Shown: positions 42,801 to 55,300 of the stretch, piece by piece | How the letters are laid out: each line of letters opens with the position of its first letter | How positions within the stretch are numbered: position 1 is the stretch's first letter | NCBI RefSeq assembly: GCF_002865645.1 | Contig: NW_020194552.1 | Span: 806,001 to 870,000, forward strand | Direction: 5' to 3' | Origin: Hyaloscypha bicolor E | Lineage: Eukaryota; Ascomycota; Leotiomycetes; Helotiales; Hyaloscyphaceae | Length of the DNA stretch: 64,000 bases | Position numbers and translations under genes: made by a program | Notes under the pieces: generated by a model | Database searches by the model: none | Seen by the model: the letters and a program-made list of their open reading frames with translations, nothing else | What the model was told of the DNA's origin: nothing

Positions 42801-44812
42801 TTAGTAAAAAGGATCTCGGTATTAATCTATTATTTCTTCTTATAAGTAATAATAAATAATTAGAGCTTATTAATAAGTTAGTCGAGATTAGGAGAAGAAT
42901 CCGAGACTATATATTAGTATACTAGTATACCTTAATAGGAAGTAATAATCTTATTATATAAGAATTCGGTATTTTATAAGGCAAGTACTAATCTATATTA
43001 TAATTTATATAGGTTATTAATTAGTAACTAGATAAGCTTAAATATTATCTTTTTAGGGTATTAAGTTATTATAATTACTATTATAATAGTATTCTATTTA
43101 TCTAAGTTTTAATATTAGAAATTAGGGCTTTTAAAAAAGCTATAAATATTTATATAAGCCTCTTTATATATATATTAAGAGAGCTAGTTATTATAAAAGT
43201 AATCTTATACTAGTTCCTTTAATATAGTAAGGAAAGCTCTTATTAATACCTTTTATAAAAGCTCTATATATTAGTAAATATTAAGAAAGATAATAAGTTT
43301 TTAGTTAAAACTATTATTAGTTCTATTATACTTCTATATCTTAATATATATCTTTACTATTTCTCTAATTAGTTTTATAGTAAGAAGGCTAGCTAAAGAA
43401 TTATTTAGAAGTAATAGAAATAATAGAAATAATAGAAATCCGTTATTATTAACTTTTTATAATCTAGTATTAGTAAAAGTAATTATAGGTAATAAAGAAA
43501 TATAAGTAATAATTAGTTTAGTTTATTAATTTCTTATAATACTATTATTAAGAAATATATATAATAAGATAATAGGGCCTATATTAAGGTCTAGTCTAGT
43601 AGTAATAATATTAGCTATAATTTAGGTATATTACTCTTTTTCCTAAATAATATTAACTAAGAACTATATAATAGCAAGTCCCTTATTATTTTATTTAATA
43701 TAAATACTACTATATTATAAAGTAGCTCGTAATTTATATAATATATATTAATCTAGATAATTAAATACTTCGAGATCGAAATTACTAAAATCCTCCTTAA
43801 ATAATTCCTAGAAATTATTATTAGTTGACTTCTTTACCTTATACTAGAATAGTCTAGTATTAAGGTAATTCAGGACTTTCTTATTACTATAAGTAATTAG
43901 ATTAATACCGCTTTTCTATTTCTTTATCTATATATATTTATTCTATAGTTCCGCTATACCGAACCCCTAGAGCCAAGCCCTTCCTAATATATATATAGTT
44001 TATAGTAAGAGAGGTTTAAAGGTAAGGTAGTTTATAATAAGTTTATAGAAAGGATTTAGTAGTAAAGGTTTCCAGATGCCTGATTTAGATATCAGATACC
44101 TAGTTTAGATGCCTGGTTCAGATACCAGATATCTAGTTTAGATGCCTAGTTAAGATACCAGATACCTGGTTCAGATACCTAGTTAAGATACCAGATATCT
44201 AGTTCAGATACCAGATACCCCAGATATCTAGGGATATTAAGGGTATTAAAATAAATATTTCGCTTTTAAATATTTCGTCTATAATAAGAAATTTAGAAAG
44301 TGAAATATTATAATTCCGGAAGGGTCTAAAGCTCAAAGAACTTAATTTAATAGTAAAATCAAGGTAGTAGTTAAAGAGCTTTAAGGGCATATATAGGATA
44401 TATATTCCGGAGAGAATATCTCATAGATATAGGTATTATATAAATAGAAAAGATGGGTTTCAAAAAAGTAATCTTGAGGCTAAAAGAAGTTAGTTTTAAA
44501 GAATAATAAATAATTAAATAAATAAATAGTTAAATAACTAATTACTTATTAATTAGTAAGAATTAGAATCTTTTTCCTTAGGCTACCGGATGCTTTATAG
44601 AGTTAATAAGTAATTCCCTTCTTTAATAAAGTAGTTATTAGTTCTTAGTAAGAGCTAGCTATTTTCTCTTTTAGGCTACTAAATACTTTATAAAATTAAT
44701 AGGTAATTCCCTCTTTTAATATAAACTAGTTTAATTTTATTATAGGCTACTAGATACTTCTTTAGCTTAAAAGATTCTATTCTCTAATCTATATATATAA
44801 ACTAATTAGTAT

Positions 44813-45107
44813 TAGTTTACTAGTAATATATAGTATTATTATATAGTTATAAAATACTATTTATATAAATTAGTAAAGTTATTATTATTCAGAAATAAGA
44901 ATTATAATATTATAGTATTAATATATAATTCCCAAATCTACTAAGCCTAAAGAAGTCTAGTTTACTAGTCGAATTACTAATAGAATACAAAGTTATATAA
45001 TTATATCCCATATTTCATATCCTATTACCTATATCTCATTACTTATATCCCGTATCCCGTATCCCGTAACTATATATATAACTCTCAAAGAAATAGCTAT
45101 ACTAATA
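44813..45107 (-). repeat. 5' LTR of the Copia element
   Basis: 295 bp, matching the interrupted copy at 37621-38880. It contains tandem CCGTATCC/ATATCCC-type short repeats (45040-45070), also present in the other LTR. Confidence 0.85.
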
Positions 45108-45994
45108 ATAATATAACGGGGATATTAAATTAGGGTAATAAAAGAGCCTTTATAAAATAAAATTATGATATATGAATTTAATATAAAGAGAATAAAGGTT
45201 AGTTAATTTCTCAGAAAAGAAAAGAAAAGAATAAAGTAATTTATTCTTTATAATATTTACTTAAAATATTATATAATTGCACTATATAATTATATTCTAA
45301 TAAGAGAAAATAAGAAGAATTATAAGCTAAATAATTATTAGAAACCTTATAAGCAAGTATAATATAAAAAGTAAAAGCCAGATTTTTTTATTTTAAGAAA
45401 TTATATTATAATTTTAGAAGGGTTTTATTTATTCTTTCTTTTAACTCCCTAAATAATAAAGCTATATAAAAGAAAATATTCTTTTAAATAAGGACTTAAT
45501 TAATAAAAAGTATTTATTTTTAAGAAATATAATATAATATAATTAATATTATAAATAAAATATAAAGTTTAAAGAATCTTATATATTAAATATATTAAAT
45601 ATAATATTACTTTTAATAAGTAATAATCTTACTAATATTAAAGAAGTAATATAAAGAATTAAAATAAGGGTTCTAAAGTATAATATATATAGTAATTCTA
45701 ATTATATACGTGAATAGACATGTTATATAGCTCTCGAAACTAGCGCCTGTATGCCTGAGGAAGCTAACACGTGACGGGAGTTACGGGATAAGACACTAAA
45801 AACGCTAGTAGTAGACTAGGCTTCCTATAAAAGTCTTATAAAACCTATAACTTGAGCATTTAATTAGGGAGGAGATAGTAGAGCGAGGTACCTTAAATGC
45901 TTAGAAATCGATATTACAGAGTATTAATACTCATACCTCTCCCAAATACGTAATTATTACTCCGGAGGAAGCTCCTTATGGCTAATTTCTAATG
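45108..45994. other. AT-rich flank, then a possible solo LTR
   Basis: 45108-45710 is AT-rich, RIP-like and non-coding. From about 45720 GC rises: TGTTATATAGCTCTCG at 45720, CACGTGACGGGAGTTACGGG, a TATA-like CCTATAAAAG (45826-45835) and tandem CATACCTCTCCC. This is the texture of an LTR with its own promoter, but no partner copy exists in the window. Confidence 0.35.
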
Positions 45995-46919
45995 GTCGGA
46001 CTTGACGTCGCTAAAGGGGCCCTTCCCTTGAGTCGGGGAAAGCGAGTTGGCCCGCAACTTTTGCTGATTTCACACCAATTTTTTTTTTTTCCGCAAGGAA
46101 AATTAATAAGGTTAATAGTCGGACTTGACGTTGCGCTAAAGGGGCCCTTCCCTTTAGTCGGGGAAAGCGAGTTATCCCGGGAAAGCGAGATATCCCGTAC
46201 CAAATAAAATCCTTAATAACTTGAAACCTTAATCTTTTTAAATAATTCTAAGTAATAGAATTAAAAATATAAGCCTTATAAACTAGATATAATTCTCTAA
46301 ATCTTAAAAAAAGATATAGGTAGAAAGTTATTAAGATTTTAGTAATAAAATTATATAAAATACAAAAATTATAAGAATTATTTATTCGTAACCGTTTCGC
46401 AAGTATTAAACCTATAACTTTTGCTTAATTATAATTTTTTATTCTTTTACTTAAGACTTTAGTCCTTAAATATGTAATAGGTAACTATAAGATCGTAAAT
46501 AAAATATATTAATTAGATTTTCTATAGCTAGTTCCTAATATTATTTTTTAGAAGGCAAAAAAGGCCGGTGCAGGATATCTCGCTTTCCCGGGACAACTCG
46601 CTTTCCCCGACTAAAGGGAAGGGCCCCTTTAGTGCGACGTCAAGTCCGACTATTAATTAACACACGATTTTCTCGCGAGTGTCGCACCCACGACTTTTCT
46701 AATAATTATAGGGTTTTAGCTACGGACTAAAAACCCTGGTTCTTAAGTATGGAATAGGTAACTATGAGATCGCGAATCAAATGTATTAATTAGATTTCTT
46801 ATAACTACTTCCTAATATATGTTTCTAGAAGGTGAAAAACGCTAAAACGGACTAACTCGCTTTCGCGGGCCAACTCACTTTCCCCGACTAAAGGGAAGGG
46901 CCCCTTTAACACGTCCGAC
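45995..46919. mobile_element. Outer inverted-repeat element (GTCGGACTTGACG family) split by a relative
   Basis: The left end GTCGGACTTGACGTCGCTAA (45995 on) and the right end (reading back from 46919) are inverted copies, flanked by TG (formerly TA?) and TA. Between them sits the complete related element 46118-46650. The part right of the insertion (46660-46860) still matches the interior of that relative, in a less RIP-changed form. Without the insertion it is about 390 bp. No coding capacity. Confidence 0.7.
46118..46650. mobile_element. 533-bp TA-flanked inverted-repeat element nested in a relative
   Basis: Long inverted repeats of ~85 bp begin GTCGGACTTGACGTTGCGCT and contain GGGGCCCTTCCC and CGGGGAAAGCGAG. 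TA dinucleotides flank both ends (46116-46117, 46651-46652). The interior is AT-rich and non-coding. It is the same length as the copy at 61091-61623 and alignable along its whole length, with differences mostly C/T and G/A. A non-autonomous element whose TA flanks suggest Tc1/mariner-type transposition. Confidence 0.8.
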
Positions 46920-47772
46920 TATTAGTATAATAATCTGTGGAACGTAAATTAATTAAGGGGGAAAAGGTGTGGGCGGGGAGAAGTGTGGTTGGAGGGGTAA
47001 TTTCCCCGAGATCTGCGCAAGATCATGCGACGAACATTCCTAGAAACCGATAGACTGCAAGCGAAACCAAAAAAAACATTTGATCTGGGGAAGGAGTCCT
47101 CAACCTAATCACGCGGCCATTCTCGCACAAAATAGACCCTGAGTATATTGGTGCGGATCAGCAATACGGTAACTTTTTTTCCCCTAACAAAAAAAACTAG
47201 CATTATTGATAATTTTACAAGCTAACAGAGCATCTCGGGGAAAAAAGGTTTATATTAAGGTACGCCCCACATTTGCCTAATTTTTGACTCTTATGAATGT
47301 TTAATTTTGTGAAATAGTAAAAGTTGGAATAAAAACGACCGTATTGTAAAACCGTATTGCTGATACATACCAAACCAGTGAGGACGTAAGGGCTTTGGTG
47401 CGAGTCCTGACGCATGATTTGCTCTGCGACGAGACGAGACGAGAGCAAAACTTAAAGGCTGGAAACAAAACAACATCTTCGAGTCTTGAAATATTACTAT
47501 TCTTAAATAAAAAAATTATAGCGGATATCAGAACTGTATCGAACAAGATTCTCCATTATTTGTGCTCCTTCCTTGGAGTTTTGAGGTTGTTGGCAGTACC
47601 CTTTTATCACCTCCCCACGTTCTTCGTGGATCTCGTTTATAAACTATGCTAGTTTCGTTACAAAAGGGAGTTATGAAACAAATTGGTGGCAACTATCTTT
47701 TGTGAAGCGAAACGTCTCGAGCTTTTGGCAGACTTTAACCCCAGGGAAGCTTTGGCTTGAAAGTATGTTGTA
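46920..47772. other. Gene-free spacer
   Basis: No supported gene. Open frames at 47215-47652 overlap each other on both strands and look like chance. A short GACGAGACGAGACGAGAG run sits at about 47429-47446. Confidence 0.4.
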
Positions 47773-47991
47773 TAGTCGGTCCGACCCAAAAGGAATAAAT
47801 CGGTCACTCTTTTGAGACTACAGCAACTTAATAACAACCTTATTTAATTAAACTAGATAAGGATTTATAGACTGGAACTAGAAGCATAGGACGTAAAAAC
47901 TTGATTGTATTTTTAATGCGATTCATAATAAATAGTATTGTGGTACGTTTTTAGTTTTTTTGGCGGGGTTGTGTTTGGGTCGGACCGACTG
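47773..47991. mobile_element. 219-bp MITE related by its ends to the CAGTCGGTCCGA transposons
   Basis: Inverted ends (C/T)AGTCGGTCCGACCCAAA are flanked by TA (47771-47772, 47992-47993). The first 12-13 bases equal the ends of the elements at 15004 and 52303; after that the sequence differs, so this is a distinct short member of the same terminal-repeat group. The AT-rich centre does not code. It ends 250 bp before the ATG of the monooxygenase gene, within its likely promoter. Confidence 0.75.
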
Positions 47992-48240
47992 TAGAAACTT
48001 TCCAGAAATTTTCTTACCACGGGTGCAACAAAGCAATGCAAGCATTCGTCTAACCTTAACCCCACTCGAAACCTTTCGGCATCTAGTTGTATTGAAAGCT
48101 CGTTCCTCCGTTTCTTTTCATTTAAGTACCTATAATTCAACATCTTTAGACCCCACATCTTATTTCATTCCTCGCACAATTCCTTCATCCTTCAAACTCC
48201 GCTCCTTACTTACAAGCCACTTGCAATCTGTACAAACATA

Positions 48241-50027
48241 ATGGAAAGTCTCAAAGAAAATCTGAACTGGCATCCCAAAGCCCACACACCTCTCAATATC
48301 CTCATTATTGGGGCCGGAATCACTGGTCTCACCTCCGCCCTCGCCCTTTCTCTGACCGGGCACCGAGTCACCATCTACGAAGCGGCCAATTGCCTCACTG
48401 AAATAGGTGCCGGGCTACAAATTGCACCAAATGCTTCCCGAATCCTTGCCCGCTTGGGTATTCTTGGTGATGTAATGGAGAAAGCGAATGTGCTCGAGGG
48501 TTTAAGTCTTCGAAGATGGAAAGATGATTCCGAAATCGGGACTGCTCCTTTGATGCCAGTTGTAAGTTAACCCTATCACTTTTCAGTACCAAATTTTGGT
48601 TTTGCATGGCGATGAGAGGACCTACTGACTTTGTAACATAGGTGGGAGAGAAATATGGCGCACCATTGTGTGTAATTCACAGAGGAGACCTTCAAACCAT
48701 TCTCCTCCAGGCTCTCGCCTCCCTCCCAATCCCTATTGAAATTTACCTTGGCAAAAGAGTGATTGCCATCCATCCCAATTTTGGTGCTAGCATCAAGCTC
48801 GAATCCGGGGAATTAGTGTCAGGGGATATCCTGATCTGCGCTGATGGCGTGAAGAGCTCTATGCGCCAATATTTCTTGTCTCCAGCTTCACAAAGCAATA
48901 GTGATGCCAAAAGGCGCGGTTCGTTTCGCAGTGTATCTTCAGCTTTCCAAAAGAGTTGTACAGGAATAGATGGGGATGATCGCTTCGAGACGTATCGTTG
49001 GAGACAGACCTCGAACGAGCCACCCAGGCCCGTAAATGGCGGTGGTAGAGGACACGAGGCACGCAATCGGGATAACAAAGCCCGGCCGATGTCGACGGGA
49101 GATGCAGCATATCGTGTCCTCATCCCTAGGTCACAGCTGGTAGGAGATCAAAGAGCGCTTGAGTTATTGAACAGCAATGTAGGCATGCGCTGGATGGGGC
49201 CTGGCGGTCATATCATGGCGTACCCAATCCGCAACAACGAGATGTACAATGTGGTCCTACTACACCCACAAAAGAAGCAGGGCTGTCAAGTAAACGGAGG
49301 AGATGATCAGAGCTGGACGAGAAAAGGCTCCAAGAAAGAGATGCTCGAGTGGTACGCCGGCTGGAACGACACTGTTAAATCTCTCCTCTCCTATGTTCCA
49401 GATGGCGATGTCGCCGAATGGAATCTGTACTCTCATCCTCCTCTCCCTACTTGGGTTAATGGCAAGTGCGTATTGGTCGGCGATGCTGCGCACCCCATGC
49501 TTCCCTACGTTGCCCAAGGCGCTGCTCAAGGTATCGAGGATGCAGGCGCTCTTGCTTGCGTACTGTCGAAGCTCGATTCTGTTGATCAAATTGAGTCAGC
49601 ACTTAACGTCTTTCAAGCAGTGAGGAAAGAGAGGGCGGAGAAGATACAAAGTTCTGCAACTGCAACGAGACGGGCGCTGCATCTTCCCGATGGGGAGGAG
49701 CAGAGGGTGAGGGATCAGAAGATGAGGGGTGCGGGGAAGCCAAGAGCAAATGGACGAGATAATAGGGCGACGGAGGCGAAGAATGGCAGAAATCCAGATC
49801 TCTGGGCTGACGAGCAATGGCAGCAATACATGTGGGGAGTTGATGTCATGAGGGAGGCGCTTGAGGGCTGGGAGGCTATTGCAGTCAGTGCGAGGTTGGA
49901 GAAGCTGGCAACTACTAGCCTCATTGTCCTGAAAGCACTTGGCAGTATTGGAAGCCATGGCGATTTCAATGACCAAGCAACTTATAGCACATTGGTAGAC
50001 TGCGAGGTGCAAGGAGCGAGGTCGTGA
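48241..50027 (+). CDS. FAD-dependent monooxygenase, salicylate-hydroxylase-like
   Basis: Exons 48241-48561 and 48642-50027 with an 80-bp intron (GTAAGTTAA donor, CTACTGAC branch site, ACATAG acceptor); 568 aa. The dinucleotide-binding motif is LIIGAGITGLTSALALSLTG (GxGxxG at 24-29, with Glu ending the second strand at TIYE). The DG motif is ICADGVKSS (~173-181). The GD motif is VLVGDAAHPMLPYVAQG (~385-400), followed by GIEDAGALA. Together these define class A flavoprotein aromatic hydroxylases, which use FAD and NAD(P)H to hydroxylate aromatic rings. The C-terminal part (RKERAEKIQSSATATRRAL, NPDLWADEQWQQYMWGVDV) fits the fungal salicylate-hydroxylase-like group. A polar insert of ~70 residues (188-258) between DG and the next strand is unusual. 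No signal peptide; cytosolic. The substrate is unproven. Confidence 0.9.
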
Positions 50028-52302
50028 GTGGTTGTATTGTGGAGAGGAGGAGGAGGAGTAAGGAGCGAGATCGGGGTTTGATACTCTGCTTCGCCTTGAT
50101 TTTAGAACTCATTAGGGAGAGAAAAAAAGGCCCTCGCATTTAATGTCCCAGCCCACGCTGTACATTAAAAATACAACCTTTATCCATGTCTGAAGTTGAC
50201 CTGGAAAATGCAAATCTATTCCTCTCTAAATATTCTTCAGTCAAGCTAAATAACGCAAATCCTCCCATTTAATTATACATATTCGCTATGGTACATCCGG
50301 AGTTTATAATATCAAAGTCCCAAGTCAAGCTGCGCACTGTAAATGCCGCTTCTCCAATGTACGCACGCCTTACTGTACATTTGAGGTTTGCAATCTTCAT
50401 ATATATCGAGCTTTCTCTAACCAATTCTTTCTCCGCCCGAGTCAAAATAAACGTCCCATTGTGACTTGGGATAGTGAAGGTCAGTCGCGCTCTGGTGGTC
50501 CACCGAGAGGGGCACAAAAAGCCTGCCCCGAATGATCCGGCATTCTGCTGTACATTTATTTTTATTCCAGCTCTCTGGATAGCAGAGCCCGCGACGAGGA
50601 CCAAAACCGACACGTCCAATGTTTCAAGTCCAGTGGAACATTTCGACTGCCCTCTTGCTCATGTTCTCCCAAGACCTTGAATATTCAACAATAACTCAAA
50701 GACCTAAAAAGAACGATCAAGCGGTACATTCATAACCTTTGCTTCATTGTGTATCTTTAATTTAGGACAAGGAAAATCGGCGTTCCTTTTATGTTCGTTG
50801 CACAGGAGAGTTATCGTGTAATGACATTTCAAAAGATCTACCCAGCAGTTTAATATGACCCGAACTAAAGATGAACTTTCTTTGATATAAGATTGAATAA
50901 ATATTTTTTCGATTTATTAGTTTCAATTCTCATCGGTAATGCGGGCAAAACTATGTAGTGTCGTGAGTGTAGTAAAGCGAGGTTGGTGCTGTCAGACTTT
51001 GGAAAACTGTAAGAATTCGATGTGCAGACATATCATAAACGACTACCAAGAGGTAGAAATAACAGAGATTGCAATATCATGTTTCTTCTAATGAAATAGC
51101 ATAGTAAAGTTTCTGTAGCGCATTCGGAGGAGAATTGCAAGTCCTTGAGGCTTGCCACTTGGGCTTAACTAACGATCGCAGAACTTACGCGGCGCCCCAG
51201 AGATAGCTAACCATTCACGAGTTTTACAGCTACATCATTTATAGTCCACCAAATCCTCCCTGAAATGTCTTGAATAATCTGCCAATTTATTATCGTATCG
51301 TTGCATTTCAGGGGCTTTCAAGGGCTTCGCCAAAATTCGCAACGAACGCTTATTAGCCCACGAAGCGATTTGGCTGGCCAGAGCGCCCCTTCCCTAACCC
51401 CTTTCCCCTTTTCCTTAAACCAGAAGATATACCGTGGCCTGCCTCGGATGTCGATAACGGTAGTTGATATATGTGTTGAGGATAATTCATTCTGACACAC
51501 GAATGTCTCTAGGATGTCAGTGCATTTCCGCGCATGCTGGGTGCATAAATGGATGTCAGAGACGAGTATGCTTGTGTCTGATATCTGATTTCTGGAGTGG
51601 CAGCCACTAAAGGGGCTGAATTTGATATTTCCCGATGTGTAAATGTCTGTAAGTTTGGTGGCGTATATCCACGGATGCTTATTGTTTTCCCCGAAACTCT
51701 AGTGGGTGCCGTGAGCGGCTTTTGTTAGTGCGAAGTGGCTTGGCCAGAATCTTCCACTCTTGCCGCTCCTTCCAGAGTCTTTTATGAAGTACACTGCATA
51801 CCAGCCTATTGCTGTCCATATGTGTGTGTCTTCCAGTCTCCCTTCTCCCTAAGCTCTGTACTCCATCACAGTGTTTGCTCCAACTGTATGCTGGTCTCCA
51901 TAGACTTCTACTTCTCGATCTTGCCAGAGCTGCGCTGTTCTTGTGGCGCCCCCGGCATCTGGGTGCTACAGCCTTCTTATAGTCCTCGATCTTTTCTAGA
52001 GAGCATCTTTCATTCCTGTAGTCTACTATTGTGTGCCTGTTCCAGGTTGCGTCGTGTCGGATCTGGCTTCTGGACTTTGTTGCTGCTAGCAGTGCTTTTG
52101 TTGGCATTCTCAGAATTGAGGCTTGCCCTCGTAGAAATGTCGTTCCAGAGAGGAGTAACTAGCATATCCTGCTACTTTTGGCCATGTTCTTCTCTCCTTG
52201 CCCATGCCCTGTTCTCCAATATGTCCTGCGTGCCTCCCAACTAACCGAAACCCCTTTTCTGTGTGCCGAAGTTATACCGCGAACCGAGCCTTCCCCTCTA
52301 CT
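50028..52302. other. Gene-free stretch with fragmentary frames
   Basis: After the monooxygenase 3' UTR no complete gene is visible. Overlapping frames on both strands at 51679-52244 have no recognisable domain. See the separate low-confidence entry at 50269. Confidence 0.4.
50269..50619 (-). pseudogene. Protein-like frame without ATG, possible gene fragment
   Basis: A 116-codon minus-strand frame ending in ...INSGCTIANMYN-stop has good amino-acid balance (LTFTIPSHNGTFILTRAEKE, KIANLKCTVRRAYIGE). It has no ATG; an in-frame stop lies shortly upstream. It might be a last exon or a relic. No family recognised. Confidence 0.22.
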
Positions 52303-55300
52303 ACAGTCGGTCCGATCCAAAAGCGACAAAAAAAAATAAAAACCACCACCATACTAATTGATATAAATAGTATTAATTAAAACTATACTATATATTATAG
52401 GAATTAATTCTATATTCTCGAAATTATAATATCTTTATTATTAAGGAAGTTATAATATACGTGATTAAGCAAGCAAATATTTTTGTGTTTTATATAATTA
52501 TTTTTTTACTTTGGTTATTATATAACTGCCTCCCTTAGTTAACTGCTCTTCTATAATTATATTAATATCTTAATAACTATAAACCTAATTCAGTGCCCCT
52601 TTTATATACTTCTAATAGCTACCTCTATAAGCCTTTAGAAACGCAAGCGAGCTAATTTGACTCTTGATTTAATTATAGTTCTTACTATAGCTAAAGAAGC
52701 TATAATCCAAGTATCTATTAACGAATGGTATGGGAAATCCTCTAATATAGAGGACGATTCTAATAAATTAGATATTAAATAAAATAATAAATTAGAGCTT
52801 AAAGATTCGATTTTCTTTTAGGCTTAGTAAAAGCTTATTATTAGTAGTAATGAGACAATTATTTTGGAGAAGCCTATATTCGTATAGTAAGAGTAAAGAC
52901 TTATAGAATAGGCTAGTAAGTTTCTTATCTTATTTTTTTAATTTTTATATTATAATATAAGTATACTAATATTATTTCCAGTTTCTAGAGGCTTATATAT
53001 TCCCAAATTAATAAAGGAATTAGTAAAGCTATTAAGAACTTAATAAAAACATATATATAATTAGAGGGCAAAAGATACTCAAGTTATAGAATAATCTAGT
53101 AGGCTTAAGGCCTTTATAATTATACTATTTTTTAAATAAAAGAAGCTATAATTCGATATTATTAGGGGGTTAATTAATATTTCTAGGGATATATAATTAA
53201 GAAAAAAGTAAAGGCTTAAAGATAAAGATAATAGAATAAATAAGCTACTTTTGGATACCTTTATTAGAAATGCTTATAGAAATAATAAAGCTCTAGATAT
53301 ATAAATAACTTACTAAGAAGTTCTTAATAATATAGATATTAAGCTAGCCCAAACCAAAGAGCTATATACTTTATATATAATTACTAATTTATACTTATTC
53401 TAGTAATATACTTAATAGCTTCTAAAGCTAGGGTAATATTAACTTGGAAGGATTAATATATTACTCTTAGTAGCTTCTAGTAATTACTACTTAAATAATA
53501 GAAAGATACTAGCTTAGCGAATTAGGAGGCTATTTAATTACTATTAATAGTAGGATAATATTCCGCAAGAAACTAGGGATAGTAAAAGAAAGAGTATCTC
53601 TTATCTGGATAATAAGGATATTTTTTTAGCCTGCTATATTTAGTTAATTAATTAAGTGCTTGAAATAATATTACTAAATGATTTCCTAAATACTATTAAT
53701 TAGGAGATTTTGCCTTAATTATTATTAATAATAGAAAAGCCTATTACCTATAGTATAGCTTACTTATAGCTTTCTAGGCTCGGCTTTTATTACTATAAGA
53801 CTAAGAAAGGGCTTTATATAGATAAATATAAATGCCCTAATATAATTTAGTATTATTAAGAGGTATTTTTGCCCTTAATAAAGGAACTTTTATTATATAT
53901 AGTTTAATATAAAAAAAATAAAGCTAGTATATAACATATGATTTAACTTTTACTTCTAATTAGAGTTCAGGTATATATAATATACTTTTATAATAAGAGC
54001 TATTTCTATGGATTTGACTATAAAAAGAGCCTCTGGCTAGTAGATAATTAGTAAAAAATGCCCGGAAAGAGCAAAGAGAGGCTAATTTACGATTCTGAAT
54101 TTATAGGCCCTGAGAAGTATATTAAAATACCAAATAATAAAGGCATTTTTATCCCGGATAATCCCAATTTGAATACCCGTTAAATTATATATCCAGGCTC
54201 AAATAGGGACCCCTAGTAAGATATAAAACAGCTACTAGTATAGATTACTAGGATATTTAATATATTTGAATAGAAGTATCTAAACTATATAGCTATTCTA
54301 ATATTTAATTAGTTTTCTATATATGCTTTATATAGTAAAGATATACTAAATGCCTTTGGTATAAATAAGGAATTAGGGGGGGTTAAAAAGAGTAATATTA
54401 AGGCCTATAGAAGGGATATATACTTTCTACCAGAGTATATAATTCCGGGGTTATAGGGCACTATTTAAGTCCTTTAGTAACTTAATTCGAATAGAGAAAG
54501 AGTGTGACGGCGGGATCGAGGCAATGGCCAGGGCTCAAAGATCCAAGAATCTCATGTATTGAAAAATACTAAGCTATGGAACAAAGTAGGGAGGATGCCT
54601 CGACCTTTAGTATTGTTCCGTCCAAGCAATTCCGGCTTAGCTCCGTTTTGTGCCTGTTTCCGATATCCTGTCCTTGGCAGATCATGCCCTTACGCCAGCC
54701 GTTACAAAGAGAGCCTAAGGGTATGGAATAGATTCTTATTAAGCGAGATTATAATATCCCTGGCTTAAGATTTAAGTATTTAAAGGATACTAAGTATACT
54801 ATATCCCTTAAATACCCTCCCGCTATTAAATAAATATACTATTTAGCTCGTATACTATTGAATTACCAAGACTTCTTTAAAGAGAAGTCCCAAGTAAAAG
54901 AGCTTATTATAGATCGGGGATATAAGACTATGTTTTTACCGAAGTTCCACTACGAAATTAACCTAATCGAGATATCCTAGGGGTATAGTAAAACTCGATA
55001 TTATTAAGTAAAGAAGACTAGCTTTTCAGATACCAAGATTAAGGTAATAGAGGCACTTAAAGCTTATTCGATTGAGACTATACAGAGGTTTTATAACCGT
55101 ATATTCCGCTAGATAAATATATATTAGAAGGGATTAAGTATTAAATAAGCTGCTTGGTATATATGGAAGCAAAAACGCTATAGAATAATATCTAAAAAGG
55201 TAATAGATAAATAGGATAATATATAAAAATAAGGGAAAGAAGGTAGCTAAGTAATAAGTAAGGTTTATGGATTTAGTTCGGCCAAAAATTAGCTTGAAAC

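Larger units (their letters stand above)
37621..45107 (-). mobile_element. RIP-destroyed Ty1/Copia LTR retrotransposon
   Basis: Long direct repeats flank the element: 44813-45107 (295 bp, 5' LTR) and 37621-38880 (3' LTR, split by a 965-bp insertion). Removing the insertion leaves exactly 295 bp. Read on the minus strand the LTR starts TATTAGTATAGC (TG changed to TA) and ends CCA. Coding traces run on the minus strand. A zinc-knuckle-like gag trace lies near 42.6-42.8 kb. Then comes a Copia-type segment at about 40.5-40.95 kb: NSPKPKPILKLYNKTK, KYNKGRPYKNPDI, then IFNSRFINEIKNK and FKKSRLVIQAYNNSKK, the start of the reverse transcriptase domain. Stops are dense throughout and mostly TAA/TAG, as RIP leaves them. 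Net size without the insertion is 6522 bp. Flanking 5-mers (ATTAT and ATAAT) do not match, so no target duplication survives. Confidence 0.85.

Noticed and set aside
51679..52244. Overlapping frames of 142 (minus) and 169 (plus) codons
   Set aside because: Composition is unlike known domains, starts are poor and the two frames contradict each other; no splice-supported model could be built.
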